From Betaproteobacteria bacterium (lineage in GTDB: Bacteria > Pseudomonadota > Gammaproteobacteria > Burkholderiales > Burkholderiaceae): a DNA stretch of 9,986 nt. Of the stretch, positions 1 through 7,307 are shown piece by piece. Made by a program: the position numbers and the translations under genes. Under the pieces are notes generated by a model, which did not search any database, had not been told where the DNA came from, and saw only the letters and a list, made by a program, of their open reading frames with translations. The DNA is taken from NCBI GenBank assembly GCA_947468785.1, contig CANIMS010000038.1:1-9986 (forward strand), given 5' to 3'. Position 1 is the first letter of the stretch; each line of letters begins with the position of its first letter.

Positions 1-1037
1 ATTTCTTTATCGGTATTCAATAAAGAAAACATTCGATCCATATCCGTTAAAGCCTGCTTAATTTCACGATAGATAACACCCAAGAAATTCAGTGGGATGT
101 AGAGCTGAATCATTAAGGTATTAACCAGGACGAGATCCCCTAAGGTCATGGTGCCATCAACAACACCAAGAGTAGCTCGCCACAATATCAATACCAAGCC
201 AACAGCAATAATGATTTGTTGGCCTAAATTAAGAACGGCTAAGGTTTTTTGCGACTTGACTGCTGCTGTTTGATAGCGCAATAAGTTTTCATCGTAACGA
301 GTCGCCTCAAACGCTTCATTACCAAAATACTTCACAGTCTCAAAATTCAATAAGGAATCAATTGCCTTTTGATTGGCTTTGGAATCCATATCATTCATCG
401 TACGGCGATAATGCGTTCGCCACTCTGTCACTACAATCGTAAAGACAATGTATAAAACCAAAGCCACCAAGGTAATCGCTGCAAACCAAATGTCATAGGA
501 ATAGGCGAGGTAGCCTAGTACCAAGCAGAACTCAATGAGAGTAGGCAAAATACTGTAAAGAGAATAGGAAATGAGGGACTGAATGCCCCGCGTACCGCGT
601 TCAATATCGCGACTCACACCACCAGTCTGGCGAGCCAAATGAAAGCTGAGCGCTAAGGAATGTAGATGCTGAAAAACCTGTAGGGCAACTTTACGAACAG
701 CATTCTGTGTCACCCGAGCAAATAGCGCTTCACGTAACTCTGTAAATATTGAAGCAGAAATTCTTAATAAACCATAGGCAAGGATGATGCCTACTGGAAC
801 AACTAGTAAAGATTGGGGTGAGCCTGCTTTAATATTTAAAGAGTCAATCACATCCTTCAGCAGAATAGGGATACCCAGATTGGCAAACTTAGCTGCCACT
901 AAGCAGCTCAAAGCTAAAACTACTCTGAAGCGATATTCCAAAAGGTAGGGTAAAAGATCGCGGATAACACGCCAATCACCTCGCTGAGGTGTTTTTGAAT
1001 CTGTACTACTAGAATGGTGCCCCGCTGAAGGTCTCAT
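1..1037 (-). CDS. Atm1-type ABC exporter, membrane domain (3' end cut off by window edge)
   Basis: This is the N-terminal 345 codons of an inner-membrane ABC exporter; the frame is open to base 1, and the ATP-binding half lies outside the window. About six hydrophobic segments are visible (roughly residues 34-55, 77-97, 153-175, 180-203, 268-287, 300-322), as in a type-1 exporter membrane domain. Atm1/HMT1-family hallmarks are QTGGVSRDIERGTRGI (137-152), NFETVKYFGNE (231-241) and LNFLGVIYREIKQAL (316-330). The segment EWRTHYRR (205-212) matches the region whose arginines bind glutathione in yeast and bacterial Atm1. Family members export glutathione conjugates, metal-thiol complexes or a sulfur precursor for Fe-S biogenesis; the substrate here is unknown. 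The ATG lies 16 bases after the nudB stop. The nearest GAGG is about 14 bases from the ATG, so translation may be coupled to nudB. Without the nucleotide-binding half, intactness cannot be judged. Confidence 0.93.
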   Translation of the reverse strand, partial: MRPSAGHHSSSTDSKTPQRGDWRVIRDLLPYLLEYRFRVVLALSCLVAAKFANLGIPILLKDVIDSLNIKAGSPQSLLVVPVGIILAYGLLRISASIFTELREALFARVTQNAVRKVALQVFQHLHSLALSFHLARQTGGVSRDIERGTRGIQSLISYSLYSILPTLIEFCLVLGYLAYSYDIWFAAITLVALVLYIVFTIVVTEWRTHYRRTMNDMDSKANQKAIDSLLNFETVKYFGNEAFEATRYDENLLRYQTAAVKSQKTLAVLNLGQQIIIAVGLVLILWRATLGVVDGTMTLGDLVLVNTLMIQLYIPLNFLGVIYREIKQALTDMDRMFSLLNTDKE

Positions 1038-1053
1038 CGCTCTATCTTATTCC

Positions 1054-1512
1054 TCATTTTTGATGAGACGAATATTCCGAAAATAATTTCAGAATCGCTG
1101 TGCCATTACTAGGAGAAAAACATTTAGTTGCTGCCTCTTGAAAAGGTAGCCATTGATAAGCAATGTGCTCTCTCGGAGCAAGCTGAACCTGAGTATCGTC
1201 AGGAACCATTAGAGAGAACCAATGCTCAGTGTTTTGAGTAACGCCCGGGGCATAACGAAAGCGCCAGTCCGGGTAAATTTCATATACAACTTGATGATGC
1301 ATATCCTGCAAGGCCCCAGAAGGCAATGCTGCTATCGATATACCAGTTTCTTCAAAGACTTCGCGAGTAGCAGCTGAGGACAAACTTTCATCGAGAGCAT
1401 CTAGGCTACCAGTAACCGATTGCCAAAATTGATTGCGATCTGCTCGTTCGATCAACAAAACATCCCTATTCGATTTGTAAATAACGACTAAAACCGAAAT
1501 AGGGATTTTCAA
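1054..1512 (-). CDS. nudB: Dihydroneopterin triphosphate diphosphatase NudB (Nudix hydrolase)
   Basis: A cytoplasmic Nudix hydrolase that removes pyrophosphate from dihydroneopterin triphosphate in folate synthesis; E. coli NudB also hydrolyses dATP. The 152-residue product matches E. coli NudB in length and in distinctive stretches: PISVLVVIY near the start, FWQSVTGS (29-36), RYAPGVTQNTEHWF (86-99) and HIAYQWL (116-122). The Nudix box spans about 35-57 with G35, E42, R50-E51, E54-E55 and G57. The first spacing (G to E) is one residue longer than the usual G-x5-E, but the metal-binding REVFEE core is intact. The start must be non-ATG: an in-frame TAG lies at 1528-1530, no ATG lies between it and the conserved core, and the next Met is residue 71. 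TTG at 1512 is the best choice (ATT at 1521 is the alternative), and no clear Shine-Dalgarno precedes it. It follows aspS by 20 bases, the same neighbour as in E. coli. Confidence 0.93.
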   Translation of the reverse strand: MKIPISVLVVIYKSNRDVLLIERADRNQFWQSVTGSLDALDESLSSAATREVFEETGISIAALPSGALQDMHHQVVYEIYPDWRFRYAPGVTQNTEHWFSLMVPDDTQVQLAPREHIAYQWLPFQEAATKCFSPSNGTAILKLFSEYSSHQK

Positions 1513-1532
1513 GTTGCTAATGCTGAGCTAAT

Positions 1533-3332
1533 TTAAGCGGCTGGGGTAGCTTGGCGTAAGCGAATATGCAACTCGCGTAACTGACGCTCATCCACAGAAC
1601 TAGGCGCTTGGGTTAACAAGCACTGCGCACGCTGAGTTTTAGGGAAGGCAATCACATCACGAATCGACTCAGCACCAGTCATCATGGTAACGATACGATC
1701 CAAACCAAATGCAATGCCGCCGTGAGGAGGAGCGCCATACTGAAGAGCGTCCAACAAGAAGCCGAACTTAGACTGCGCTTCTTCAGCGCCAATCTTTAGG
1801 GCACGGAATACCTGACTTTGAACTGCTTCTTGATGAATACGTACAGAGCCTCCGCCGATTTCGCTGCCATTTAAGACCATGTCATAGGCCTTGGCTAAGC
1901 ATTTTCCAGGATCAGATTCCAGATACTTCATGTGCTCATCTTTGGGGCTTGTAAATGGATGATGGCAAGCTACCCAACGGGCTTCACCTTCATCGTAATC
2001 AAACATTGGGAAATCAACCACCCACAATGGCTTCCAACCCTCAGTAAAGAGGCCATGCTCTTTACCCCAAGCAGAATGTCCAATGCGTAAACGTAAATTA
2101 CCTATCGCATCATTCGTAACTTTTTCTTTATCAGCGCCGAAGAAAATAATATCGCCGTCTTTTGCACCCGTGCGCTTCAAAATGCCTTCAATCGCTGCAT
2201 CATGCAAATTCTTCACAATCGGAGATTGCAAGCCATTACGACCTTCAGCAACGGAGTTCACCTTAATCCATGCCAAACCTTTAGCGCCATAGATACTCAC
2301 AAATTGTGTGTAGTCATCAATCTCACTACGGCTAATTGCAGCACCACCAGGTACACATAAACCGACTACGCGCCCACCAACTTGATTGGCAGCGCCAGAG
2401 AAGACCTTGAAATCAACATCCTTCATCAAATCGGTTAACTCTGTGAACTCAAAGTTCACACGCAAGTCTGGCTTATCAGAGCCAAACCGTGCCATACCCT
2501 CTGAATACGGCATAGTTGGAAACGGATTAGGCAGCTCCACATTCATGGTCTTCTTGAAAATATGACGAATCATGTTTTCAAACAATTCACGAATTTCAAT
2601 TTCACTTAAGAATGCAGTTTCACAATCGATCTGAGTAAATTCAGGCTGACGATCTGCGCGTAAATCTTCATCACGAAAACATTTAGTAATTTGATAGTAG
2701 CGATCAAAACCAGCCACCATTAATAATTGTTTAAATAGTTGGGGTGATTGTGGCAAAGCAAAGAACTGGCCATCGTGTACACGAGAAGGCACCAAATAGT
2801 CACGAGCTCCCTCTGGAGTGCTCTTTGTCAACATCGGGGTTTCAATATCGATAAAGCCAGCATCATCTAAATAACGACGGCATTCCATAGCCACGTTGTA
2901 GCGCAAACGCAAATTCTTTTGCATTTGAGGACGACGTAGATCTAGTACGCGATGAGTTAAACGGGTTGTTTCGGATAAATTCTCATCATCCAACTGGAAT
3001 GGGGGAGTAATAGAAGCATTCAAAATGACTAAGCTATGACAAAGAATTTCAACTTTGCCGCTCACTAAGTCAGTATTTTCTGTTCCCGCAGGACGCGCAC
3101 GTACCTTGCCTTTAATCTGAATACAAAACTCGTTACGCACTTGCTCTGCAAGCGCAAACATCTCTGGGCGATCAGGGTCACAGACCACCTGCACAAAACC
3201 TTCACGGTCACGCAAGTCAATAAAGATCACGCCACCGTGGTCACGACGACGATTCACCCATCCTGCAAGAGTCACTTCTTGATCAATCAGTGAATCGGTT
3301 ACCTGTCCACAGGTATGACTTCGCATCGACAT
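1533..3332 (-). CDS. aspS: Aspartyl-tRNA synthetase, bacterial type, probably non-discriminating (Asp/Asn)
   Basis: A class II aminoacyl-tRNA synthetase that charges tRNA-Asp with aspartate. At 599 residues it has the full bacterial layout: N-terminal OB-fold anticodon domain (about 1-110), class II catalytic core, inserted GAD domain (about 290-420), and C-terminal catalytic completion. Motif 2 is [18 protein letters not shown] (219-236); motif 3 is GIAFGLDRI (539-547) with the ATP-binding arginine R546. The anticodon domain has H32 in RRRDHGG and G83 in RPAGTEN, the residues associated with relaxed tRNA-Asn recognition in Pseudomonas aeruginosa AspRS; E. coli has Leu in place of the His. 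It may therefore also make Asp-tRNA-Asn for amidation by GatCAB, which is an inference. The ATG at 3332 has AGGAA five bases upstream. A second ATG two codons later (3326) matches the E. coli start but sits 11 bases from that site. It lies 15 bases after the DUF502 gene and 20 before nudB. Confidence 0.98.
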   Translation of the reverse strand: MSMRSHTCGQVTDSLIDQEVTLAGWVNRRRDHGGVIFIDLRDREGFVQVVCDPDRPEMFALAEQVRNEFCIQIKGKVRARPAGTENTDLVSGKVEILCHSLVILNASITPPFQLDDENLSETTRLTHRVLDLRRPQMQKNLRLRYNVAMECRRYLDDAGFIDIETPMLTKSTPEGARDYLVPSRVHDGQFFALPQSPQLFKQLLMVAGFDRYYQITKCFRDEDLRADRQPEFTQIDCETAFLSEIEIRELFENMIRHIFKKTMNVELPNPFPTMPYSEGMARFGSDKPDLRVNFEFTELTDLMKDVDFKVFSGAANQVGGRVVGLCVPGGAAISRSEIDDYTQFVSIYGAKGLAWIKVNSVAEGRNGLQSPIVKNLHDAAIEGILKRTGAKDGDIIFFGADKEKVTNDAIGNLRLRIGHSAWGKEHGLFTEGWKPLWVVDFPMFDYDEGEARWVACHHPFTSPKDEHMKYLESDPGKCLAKAYDMVLNGSEIGGGSVRIHQEAVQSQVFRALKIGAEEAQSKFGFLLDALQYGAPPHGGIAFGLDRIVTMMTGAESIRDVIAFPKTQRAQCLLTQAPSSVDERQLRELHIRLRQATPAA

Positions 3333-3337
3333 AAAAT

Positions 3338-3342
3338 TTCCT
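3338..3342 (-). promoter_or_regulatory. Ribosome binding site of aspS
   Basis: On the minus strand AGGAA lies five bases before the ATG at 3332 and eleven before the in-frame ATG at 3326. The spacing favours the upstream start, which adds two residues relative to the E. coli protein. The site sits in the 15-base gap after the DUF502 stop codon. Confidence 0.6.
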
Positions 3343-3347
3343 ATAAA

Positions 3348-4001
3348 TCAAATATGGGGTGGAGATACGGTTACGGGTGTTCCGTTTGAGCTATTTGGCG
3401 GCACAGACCCCATTGAAACAATATGTTTCAATGCTTCTTCAACACTCATCTCCAGTTCAATCGTCATAGAGCGTGGAACGATCATGAAAAAACCGGAAGT
3501 AGGGTTAGGGGTAGTTGGCAAAAATACGTTGACATAATCTTCGCCTAACTTTGCAGTAACTTCTTTGGCTGGTATTCCTGTCTGAAATGCGATCGCCCAA
3601 GAATCTGCGTGGGGATATCGAATCAATAAGGCCTTACTAAATGCCTGACCGCTTCCAGAAAATAAAGTAGATGAAACTTGCTGAACGCTAGAATAAATCG
3701 AGCGGACAATTGGAATGCGATGAACAAATTTATCCCATACCTTTAGCCACCACTGCCCTGCAAAACTAATGGCGATAAGACCGGTTAGCATAATGATGAA
3801 AATCACTATCAGTATCCCCACTCCCGGAATATCACGGAAGTGCTGAACATCTGATGTAGCGCTATTTGGTAGCACCACAATGATTGCATGCATCACGGAC
3901 CCGAATACACCGTCGAGCAAACCCAAGCCCCAAGAGATCACCCAAATGGTGACCGCCAATGGTGCCCAAACCAAGATGCCTGCAATAAAGTATTTTTTCA
4001 T
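3348..4001 (-). CDS. DUF502 family inner-membrane protein
   Basis: A 217-residue membrane protein of unknown function. Two hydrophobic segments are clear: about residues 4-30 directly after a short basic start (MKKY), and about 60-85. They are followed by a soluble region. DUF502 hallmarks are WAPLAVTIWV (12-21), RIPIVRSIYSSVQQ (95-108) and FLPTTPNPTSGFF (160-172). The C-terminal tail (about 200-217) is rich in Pro, Ser and Thr and looks disordered. DUF502 genes are common beside aspS in Betaproteobacteria by recollection, but no reaction or partner is established. The gene follows ubiB after a 54-base gap and precedes aspS by 15 bases, so it is probably co-transcribed with aspS-nudB. The ATG at 4001 has AGGCGG six bases upstream, and that site forms one arm of a hairpin (4009-4039), so initiation may depend on upstream translation. 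Confidence 0.9.
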   Translation of the reverse strand: MKKYFIAGILVWAPLAVTIWVISWGLGLLDGVFGSVMHAIIVVLPNSATSDVQHFRDIPGVGILIVIFIIMLTGLIAISFAGQWWLKVWDKFVHRIPIVRSIYSSVQQVSSTLFSGSGQAFSKALLIRYPHADSWAIAFQTGIPAKEVTAKLGEDYVNVFLPTTPNPTSGFFMIVPRSMTIELEMSVEEALKHIVSMGSVPPNSSNGTPVTVSPPHI

Positions 4002-4008
4002 GTGTTTC

Positions 4009-4039
4009 CGCCTAACCGCCTATTTTAGCGGTTTAGGCG
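4009..4039 (-). promoter_or_regulatory. Hairpin covering the DUF502 ribosome binding site
   Basis: The 54-base gap between ubiB and the DUF502 gene contains a near-perfect inverted repeat. Bases 4009-4019 pair with 4028-4039 over 11 base pairs with one bulged base (4032) and an eight-base loop. In the mRNA the second arm contains most of the AGGCGG ribosome binding site (4008-4013) for the ATG at 4001. No U-run follows, so it is not an intrinsic terminator. A palindrome at 4064-4073 in the end of ubiB shares the CGCCTA/TAGGCG element and could pair with the first arm instead. The structure is read from sequence; a regulatory role is inferred. Confidence 0.5.
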
Positions 4040-4055
4040 CCTTTGTAGCGAGAGC

Positions 4056-5642
4056 TTAATAAACGCCTAGGCGAATGATCAAAATTCCGGCCAAAAACCC
4101 ACCTGTAAAGAGTAAAGCCCCTACCAATAGGCGATGAGTGCGTTTTTCTTGTGTCAAAAGAGCCTTCAAAAGCTCTAATTCGCCACTTTCGTCCTTTTGC
4201 TTCAGATTAGCCTTAGCCAGGCTATCGGCCAGCAGTCGGGGTAGTGCAGGAAAGATTTTGGCCCACATAGGTGCTTCAGCCTTTAAGCCATCGAGCAAGC
4301 CACGCCAGCCAAGCTGCTTATCGACCCATTTCTCTAAGATCGGTTTGGCAGTCTTCCAAAGGTCTAAATCGGGGTCTAATTGACGCGCTAAACCTTCGAC
4401 ATTTAATAAGGTTTTTTGCAATAAGGTCAGTTGAGGCTGAATTTCGACCTTAAAACGACGCGAGGTCTGAAAGAGGCGCATCAGCACAATCCCCAAAGAA
4501 ATTTCCTTTAAAGGGCGATCAAAGTAGGGCTCACATACAGAACGTACTGCACCCTCTAATTCCTCAACACGGGTGTCAGCCGGAACCCACCCTGACTCAA
4601 CATGCAATTCCGCAACCCGACGATAGTCGCGATTAAAGAAGGCTAAAAAATTCAGTGCTAAATAATTTTTATCAGACTCACTGAGAGCACCAACAATGCC
4701 AAAATCCAAGGAAATGAAACGCCCAAAAGATTCGGGCTCCAAGCTAATCATGATATTGCCAGGATGCATATCCCCATGGAAAAAACCATACTCAAATACT
4801 TGAGTAAAAAATATTTCAACGCCATCAGCAGCTAGTTTTTTAAAGTCAACACCAGCTTCACGTAATTCTGAGGTTCGCCCAATCGAAATACCATACATTC
4901 TTTCCATCACGATGACATTGGTATGACATAAGTCCCAATACATTTCTGGAATCATGAGCTTTGTTGAGTCTACAAAATATCGACGGAGCTGACTAGCATT
5001 AGCCGCCTCACGCATCAGATCTAATTCATCATGCAAATAAGTATCAAACTCAGAAACATTCTCGCGCGGCTTCAAGCGACGCCCATCTTCTGAGCTCTTC
5101 TCAATGATTTTGGCTAAGTCATACATCAAAGCCAAATCACCTTCAATCACCGGCAAGATACCTGGGCGTAAAACCTTGATCGCCACTGCCCGGTTTTCCC
5201 ACTCAGGATGCTTCTCGGTAGCACGCAATATTCCAAAATGAACTTGAGCTACTGAAGCGCTCGCAACCGGTGTAGCGTCAAAGCTGATAAAGACTTCTTC
5301 AATTGACTGACCTAGAGCTTCCTCGATTAAACGACGTGATTCCTCATTTGAAAAAGGCGGTACTTGATCTTGCAATTTTGCCAATTCATTCGCAATATCT
5401 TCTGGCAATAAATCACGACGAGTAGACAGCACTTGACCAAACTTGACGAAAATAGGTCCCAAGGCTTCAAGGGTTAAACGAATACGCTCACCTCTTGGTA
5501 AATGCTTGCCAGGAGAAATCCAGCAAAGAACACTTAGTACGCTGCGACGAATGCCTGGCTTTAATACATCACGTAAAAGCGGGAGTAAGCCAAAGCGCCA
5601 TGCAGTAAAGAAAATGTAACAAAGACGAGCAATTCGACGCAC
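4056..5642 (-). CDS. ubiB: UbiB, atypical kinase-like ATPase of ubiquinone synthesis
   Basis: A member of the UbiB/COQ8/ADCK family, needed for ubiquinone synthesis and thought to act as an ATPase that helps extract or organise lipid precursors at the inner membrane. The 528-residue product shows the family signatures in order: KFGQ motif (67-70), alanine-rich loop [10 protein letters not shown] in place of the glycine-rich loop (126-135), presumed ATP lysine K156 in [18 protein letters not shown] (205-215), catalytic-loop HGDMHPGN (289-296) and metal-binding DFG (313-315). A C-terminal membrane segment spans about 504-525, as in E. coli UbiB, though the tail is shorter and shows one clear helix. 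The start is GTG at 5642, four bases after the ubiJ stop. Only a weak AAGG lies about 13 bases upstream, which suggests re-initiation by ribosomes finishing ubiJ. The second residue onward ([17 protein letters not shown]) lines up with the N-terminus of E. coli UbiB. Confidence 0.96.
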   Translation of the reverse strand: MRRIARLCYIFFTAWRFGLLPLLRDVLKPGIRRSVLSVLCWISPGKHLPRGERIRLTLEALGPIFVKFGQVLSTRRDLLPEDIANELAKLQDQVPPFSNEESRRLIEEALGQSIEEVFISFDATPVASASVAQVHFGILRATEKHPEWENRAVAIKVLRPGILPVIEGDLALMYDLAKIIEKSSEDGRRLKPRENVSEFDTYLHDELDLMREAANASQLRRYFVDSTKLMIPEMYWDLCHTNVIVMERMYGISIGRTSELREAGVDFKKLAADGVEIFFTQVFEYGFFHGDMHPGNIMISLEPESFGRFISLDFGIVGALSESDKNYLALNFLAFFNRDYRRVAELHVESGWVPADTRVEELEGAVRSVCEPYFDRPLKEISLGIVLMRLFQTSRRFKVEIQPQLTLLQKTLLNVEGLARQLDPDLDLWKTAKPILEKWVDKQLGWRGLLDGLKAEAPMWAKIFPALPRLLADSLAKANLKQKDESGELELLKALLTQEKRTHRLLVGALLFTGGFLAGILIIRLGVY

Positions 5643-5646
5643 GGTT

Positions 5647-6267
5647 TTATTTAGCCTTTTGCTCTAAGAGTTGAATTCTTTTTTCTAATCGATCTACAGC
5701 ATCACGCATATCATTTAATTCCGATTTTCGAATCATGAAATCGCGTTGATGTAATAGCACTTTCTTTTCTTCACTAAGGTATTCGACTACATTGTCTCGC
5801 AAATCAGTAGCCGCAGAATATGTTGCAGATACTAGTCTCTTACCTTGTTTGACCGCAAAATGGGCTGGAGCGTCTCCTACCAGGCGAGCCAAGTCCTCCT
5901 CGTACTCCCAGCGTAGTTGCCCTGCTAAACGCCCAATTAATTGGGCTAGATCGGCGTCACCCGTAATCTTGACTGCCTTAAATGCCTGCTCTCGCAAGCT
6001 TCCAGAGCTTCCCGCTAAATCATTTAGGGCTTTAGTGGACACCTCCAAAGTCAGCGAGGGGCAATCTACCTGCTTTAACACTTGCAATAAACCCGTTGAA
6101 CCAATCTCACAGCTGAGATCCCCAAGAGGAAGTTGTAAATGAATGGTTTTGCCTGCATGCTTAGCAAGCTGATTCATAGCCCAGGGCTCACTACTCAATA
6201 CGTGATTAATAGCTCGGCATATAGCACCAGCAGCGAGCGTATGGGTAGATGAAAAAGTTGTGTTCAT
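5647..6267 (-). CDS. ubiJ: UbiJ, SCP2-domain ubiquinone synthesis accessory factor
   Basis: A 206-residue protein of the UbiJ family, which binds lipids through an SCP2 domain and, with UbiK, supports the soluble Ubi complex. The N-terminal half carries the SCP2-like fold (about 10-110, including [17 protein letters not shown]). The last 20 or so residues ([17 protein letters not shown] region) form the heptad-like coiled coil expected at the UbiJ C-terminus. Length agrees with the roughly 200-residue E. coli protein. I chose the ATG at 6267. The frame can be extended to a TTG at 6303, but those extra 12 codons are the sequence of an intrinsic terminator. No Shine-Dalgarno is visible in the six bases between the terminator and ATG, and the only G-run is inside the hairpin arm. 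Identification rests on position between ubiE and ubiB as well as sequence, since SCP2 domains diverge quickly. Confidence 0.88.
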   Translation of the reverse strand: MNTTFSSTHTLAAGAICRAINHVLSSEPWAMNQLAKHAGKTIHLQLPLGDLSCEIGSTGLLQVLKQVDCPSLTLEVSTKALNDLAGSSGSLREQAFKAVKITGDADLAQLIGRLAGQLRWEYEEDLARLVGDAPAHFAVKQGKRLVSATYSAATDLRDNVVEYLSEEKKVLLHQRDFMIRKSELNDMRDAVDRLEKRIQLLEQKAK

Positions 6268-6273
6268 AAGTGT

Positions 6274-6299
6274 AAAAAACCCGCACAAGTGCGGGTTTT
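6274..6299 (-). terminator. Intrinsic terminator after the Tim44-like gene
   Basis: On the minus strand AAAACCCGCA (6299-6290) pairs perfectly with TGCGGGTTTT (6285-6276), with an additional possible G-C pair across a tiny loop. The arm runs into six U residues (6279-6274). It starts 21 bases after the stop codon of the Tim44-like gene and ends six bases before the ubiJ ATG. An A-run on the other side makes weak termination in the opposite direction possible. Confidence 0.85.
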
Positions 6300-6320
6300 C
6301 CAATGGAAACTACCTAAAGC

Positions 6321-7247
6321 TTAAACTAACTGGGAGATACCCGCTAGTACCCAGCCTCCAGGGCCCTCTACTGGCTTACTGAGGTTCCAGATTTCTGAAA
6401 ATTCACTTGCCGGCGCTCCTGGCTGTTCGCGAATCATGCCGCTGAACTGAACGCTGCAGTAATAAAGCGCGTCATTTGTCTCAATACCCAATAAACGTGC
6501 ATTAATGCTGATCACATCAGTTTGGTTGGAGCCATCCGAACGACCAGCTAAATCCTGCTGAATCGTGGCAAACATTTCTGGTGTTGTAAATTCACGCAAA
6601 GATGCTAGATCACCTTGGTCCCAAGCTTTTTGCAGGCCAATGAAGTACTGTTTCGCATTCTCCAAGAAAGCCTGCTGATCAAAGCCTGGTGGCAGCGTGG
6701 ACTGAAATGCTTCGGGTTCAGGACTTAAAGCAGTAAACGCACTAGCCGCAGGATTGAATGCAGGCTCCTGACGCGGTGCTTGCTCCTGTGATGTGCGCTG
6801 CATTCCGGTGATGGGTACATTCGCATTGCGACCAGCACCAGACATTGCTGGCAACAATCTTCTAATGACAAACATGATTGCAAAGCCAACTAACAAGGCA
6901 ATGAGCAGACCAGTAATCATGGAAGAGGCTGCTTCACCCAAACCAAAATGGGAAAGTAGATAACCAATTCCAAGACCCGCTGCCAAGCCACCCAAGATTC
7001 CGCCCATACCACCGAAGCGACTAGGTGCCGCTGCAGGTGCTGCCGCGGGTGCAGCAGCAGGTGCTGCTGGCTGAGCTTGTTGAGCAGGCTTCTGTGCAGG
7101 CGTTACTTGTTTCTGAATTGGCGCACTAGGTGCCTTACCTACACTTTTGCCGCCGCCTAAACGTGCAGCCTCTACGTGACCAACTGTGGAAAAAAGTAAA
7201 GCGATACTGATAAAAGCTGCTTTAAAAAAATGTTTGTTCATATTCAT
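6321..7247 (-). CDS. Tim44-like domain protein, exported or membrane-anchored
   Basis: A 308-residue protein. It opens with a signal-peptide-like stretch (MNMNKHFFKAAFISIALLFS, then cleavage plausible after VEA at 25-27). Next comes a Pro/Ala/Gln-rich linker (40-76), a glycine-rich hydrophobic segment (79-100), a clear membrane helix ending in RR (112-130), a second disordered linker (135-185), and a C-terminal Tim44-like domain (about 188-308, with FLENAKQYFIGLQKAWDQGD at 194-213). In mitochondria Tim44 tethers import motors; the bacterial proteins share only this NTF2-like domain and their role is unknown. The ATG at 7247 is three bases from AAGGGG. An in-frame ATG two codons later (7241) has better spacing of nine bases and may be the real start. 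It lies 60 bases after ubiE, ends in a terminator, and separates ubiE from ubiJ-ubiB, which hints at a link to quinone or envelope function. Confidence 0.88.
   Translation of the reverse strand: MNMNKHFFKAAFISIALLFSTVGHVEAARLGGGKSVGKAPSAPIQKQVTPAQKPAQQAQPAAPAAAPAAAPAAAPSRFGGMGGILGGLAAGLGIGYLLSHFGLGEAASSMITGLLIALLVGFAIMFVIRRLLPAMSGAGRNANVPITGMQRTSQEQAPRQEPAFNPAASAFTALSPEPEAFQSTLPPGFDQQAFLENAKQYFIGLQKAWDQGDLASLREFTTPEMFATIQQDLAGRSDGSNQTDVISINARLLGIETNDALYYCSVQFSGMIREQPGAPASEFSEIWNLSKPVEGPGGWVLAGISQLV
7023..7070 (-). repeat. Short Pro-Ala-Ala-Ala coding repeat in the Tim44-like gene
   Basis: Residues 60-75 of the Tim44-like protein read as PAAP followed by three further AAAP units, encoded by roughly 12-base units of GCN-GCN-GCN-CCN with varied codons. 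It makes a flexible, probably extended linker. The varied codons mean the DNA repeat is imperfect, so slippage is possible but not strongly favoured. Confidence 0.7.
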
Positions 7248-7250
7248 TTA

Positions 7251-7256
7251 CCCCTT
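7251..7256 (-). promoter_or_regulatory. Ribosome binding site of the Tim44-like gene
   Basis: AAGGGG on the minus strand lies three bases before the ATG at 7247 and nine before the in-frame ATG at 7241. The wider spacing is closer to the usual optimum, so translation may begin at 7241, which would remove the first two residues without affecting the signal peptide. Confidence 0.6.
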
Positions 7257-7272
7257 AATAACGTCTTTACTT

Positions 7273-7298
7273 CTTTAGTTTCTAAAGTTTTAAAAACT
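7273..7298. repeat. Two overlapping A/T-rich inverted repeats between ubiE and the Tim44-like gene
   Basis: In the 60-base gap, CTTTAG-TTT-CTAAAG (7273-7287) and AGTTTT-A-AAAACT (7286-7298) are perfect dyads that share two bases. They are low in GC and have no proper U-tract after a strong stem, so they are poor terminator candidates. They could be an operator, or simply A/T-rich spacer around a promoter for the Tim44-like gene. I see no convincing -35/-10 pair. Confidence 0.35.
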
Positions 7299-7307
7299 AG
7301 ACAACAT

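Noticed and set aside
2083..2292. Plus-strand open frame inside aspS
   Set aside because: It lies entirely antisense to a strongly conserved region of aspS and its translation has no recognisable features.
4009..4039. Reading the ubiB to DUF502 hairpin as a terminator
   Set aside because: No U-run follows the stem on the minus strand; the stem is followed by GAAACAC and the start codon.
4138..4453. Two overlapping plus-strand open frames inside ubiB
   Set aside because: Both are antisense to the ubiB 3' region, overlap each other in different frames, and resemble no protein family.
5792..6142. Plus-strand open frame of 116 codons inside ubiJ
   Set aside because: It is antisense to the SCP2-domain gene, with no ribosome binding site or domain signature to support it.
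6268..6303. Twelve-codon N-terminal extension of ubiJ from a TTG
   Set aside because: The extension is the translation of the terminator hairpin and U-run; family length and alignment support the ATG at 6267.
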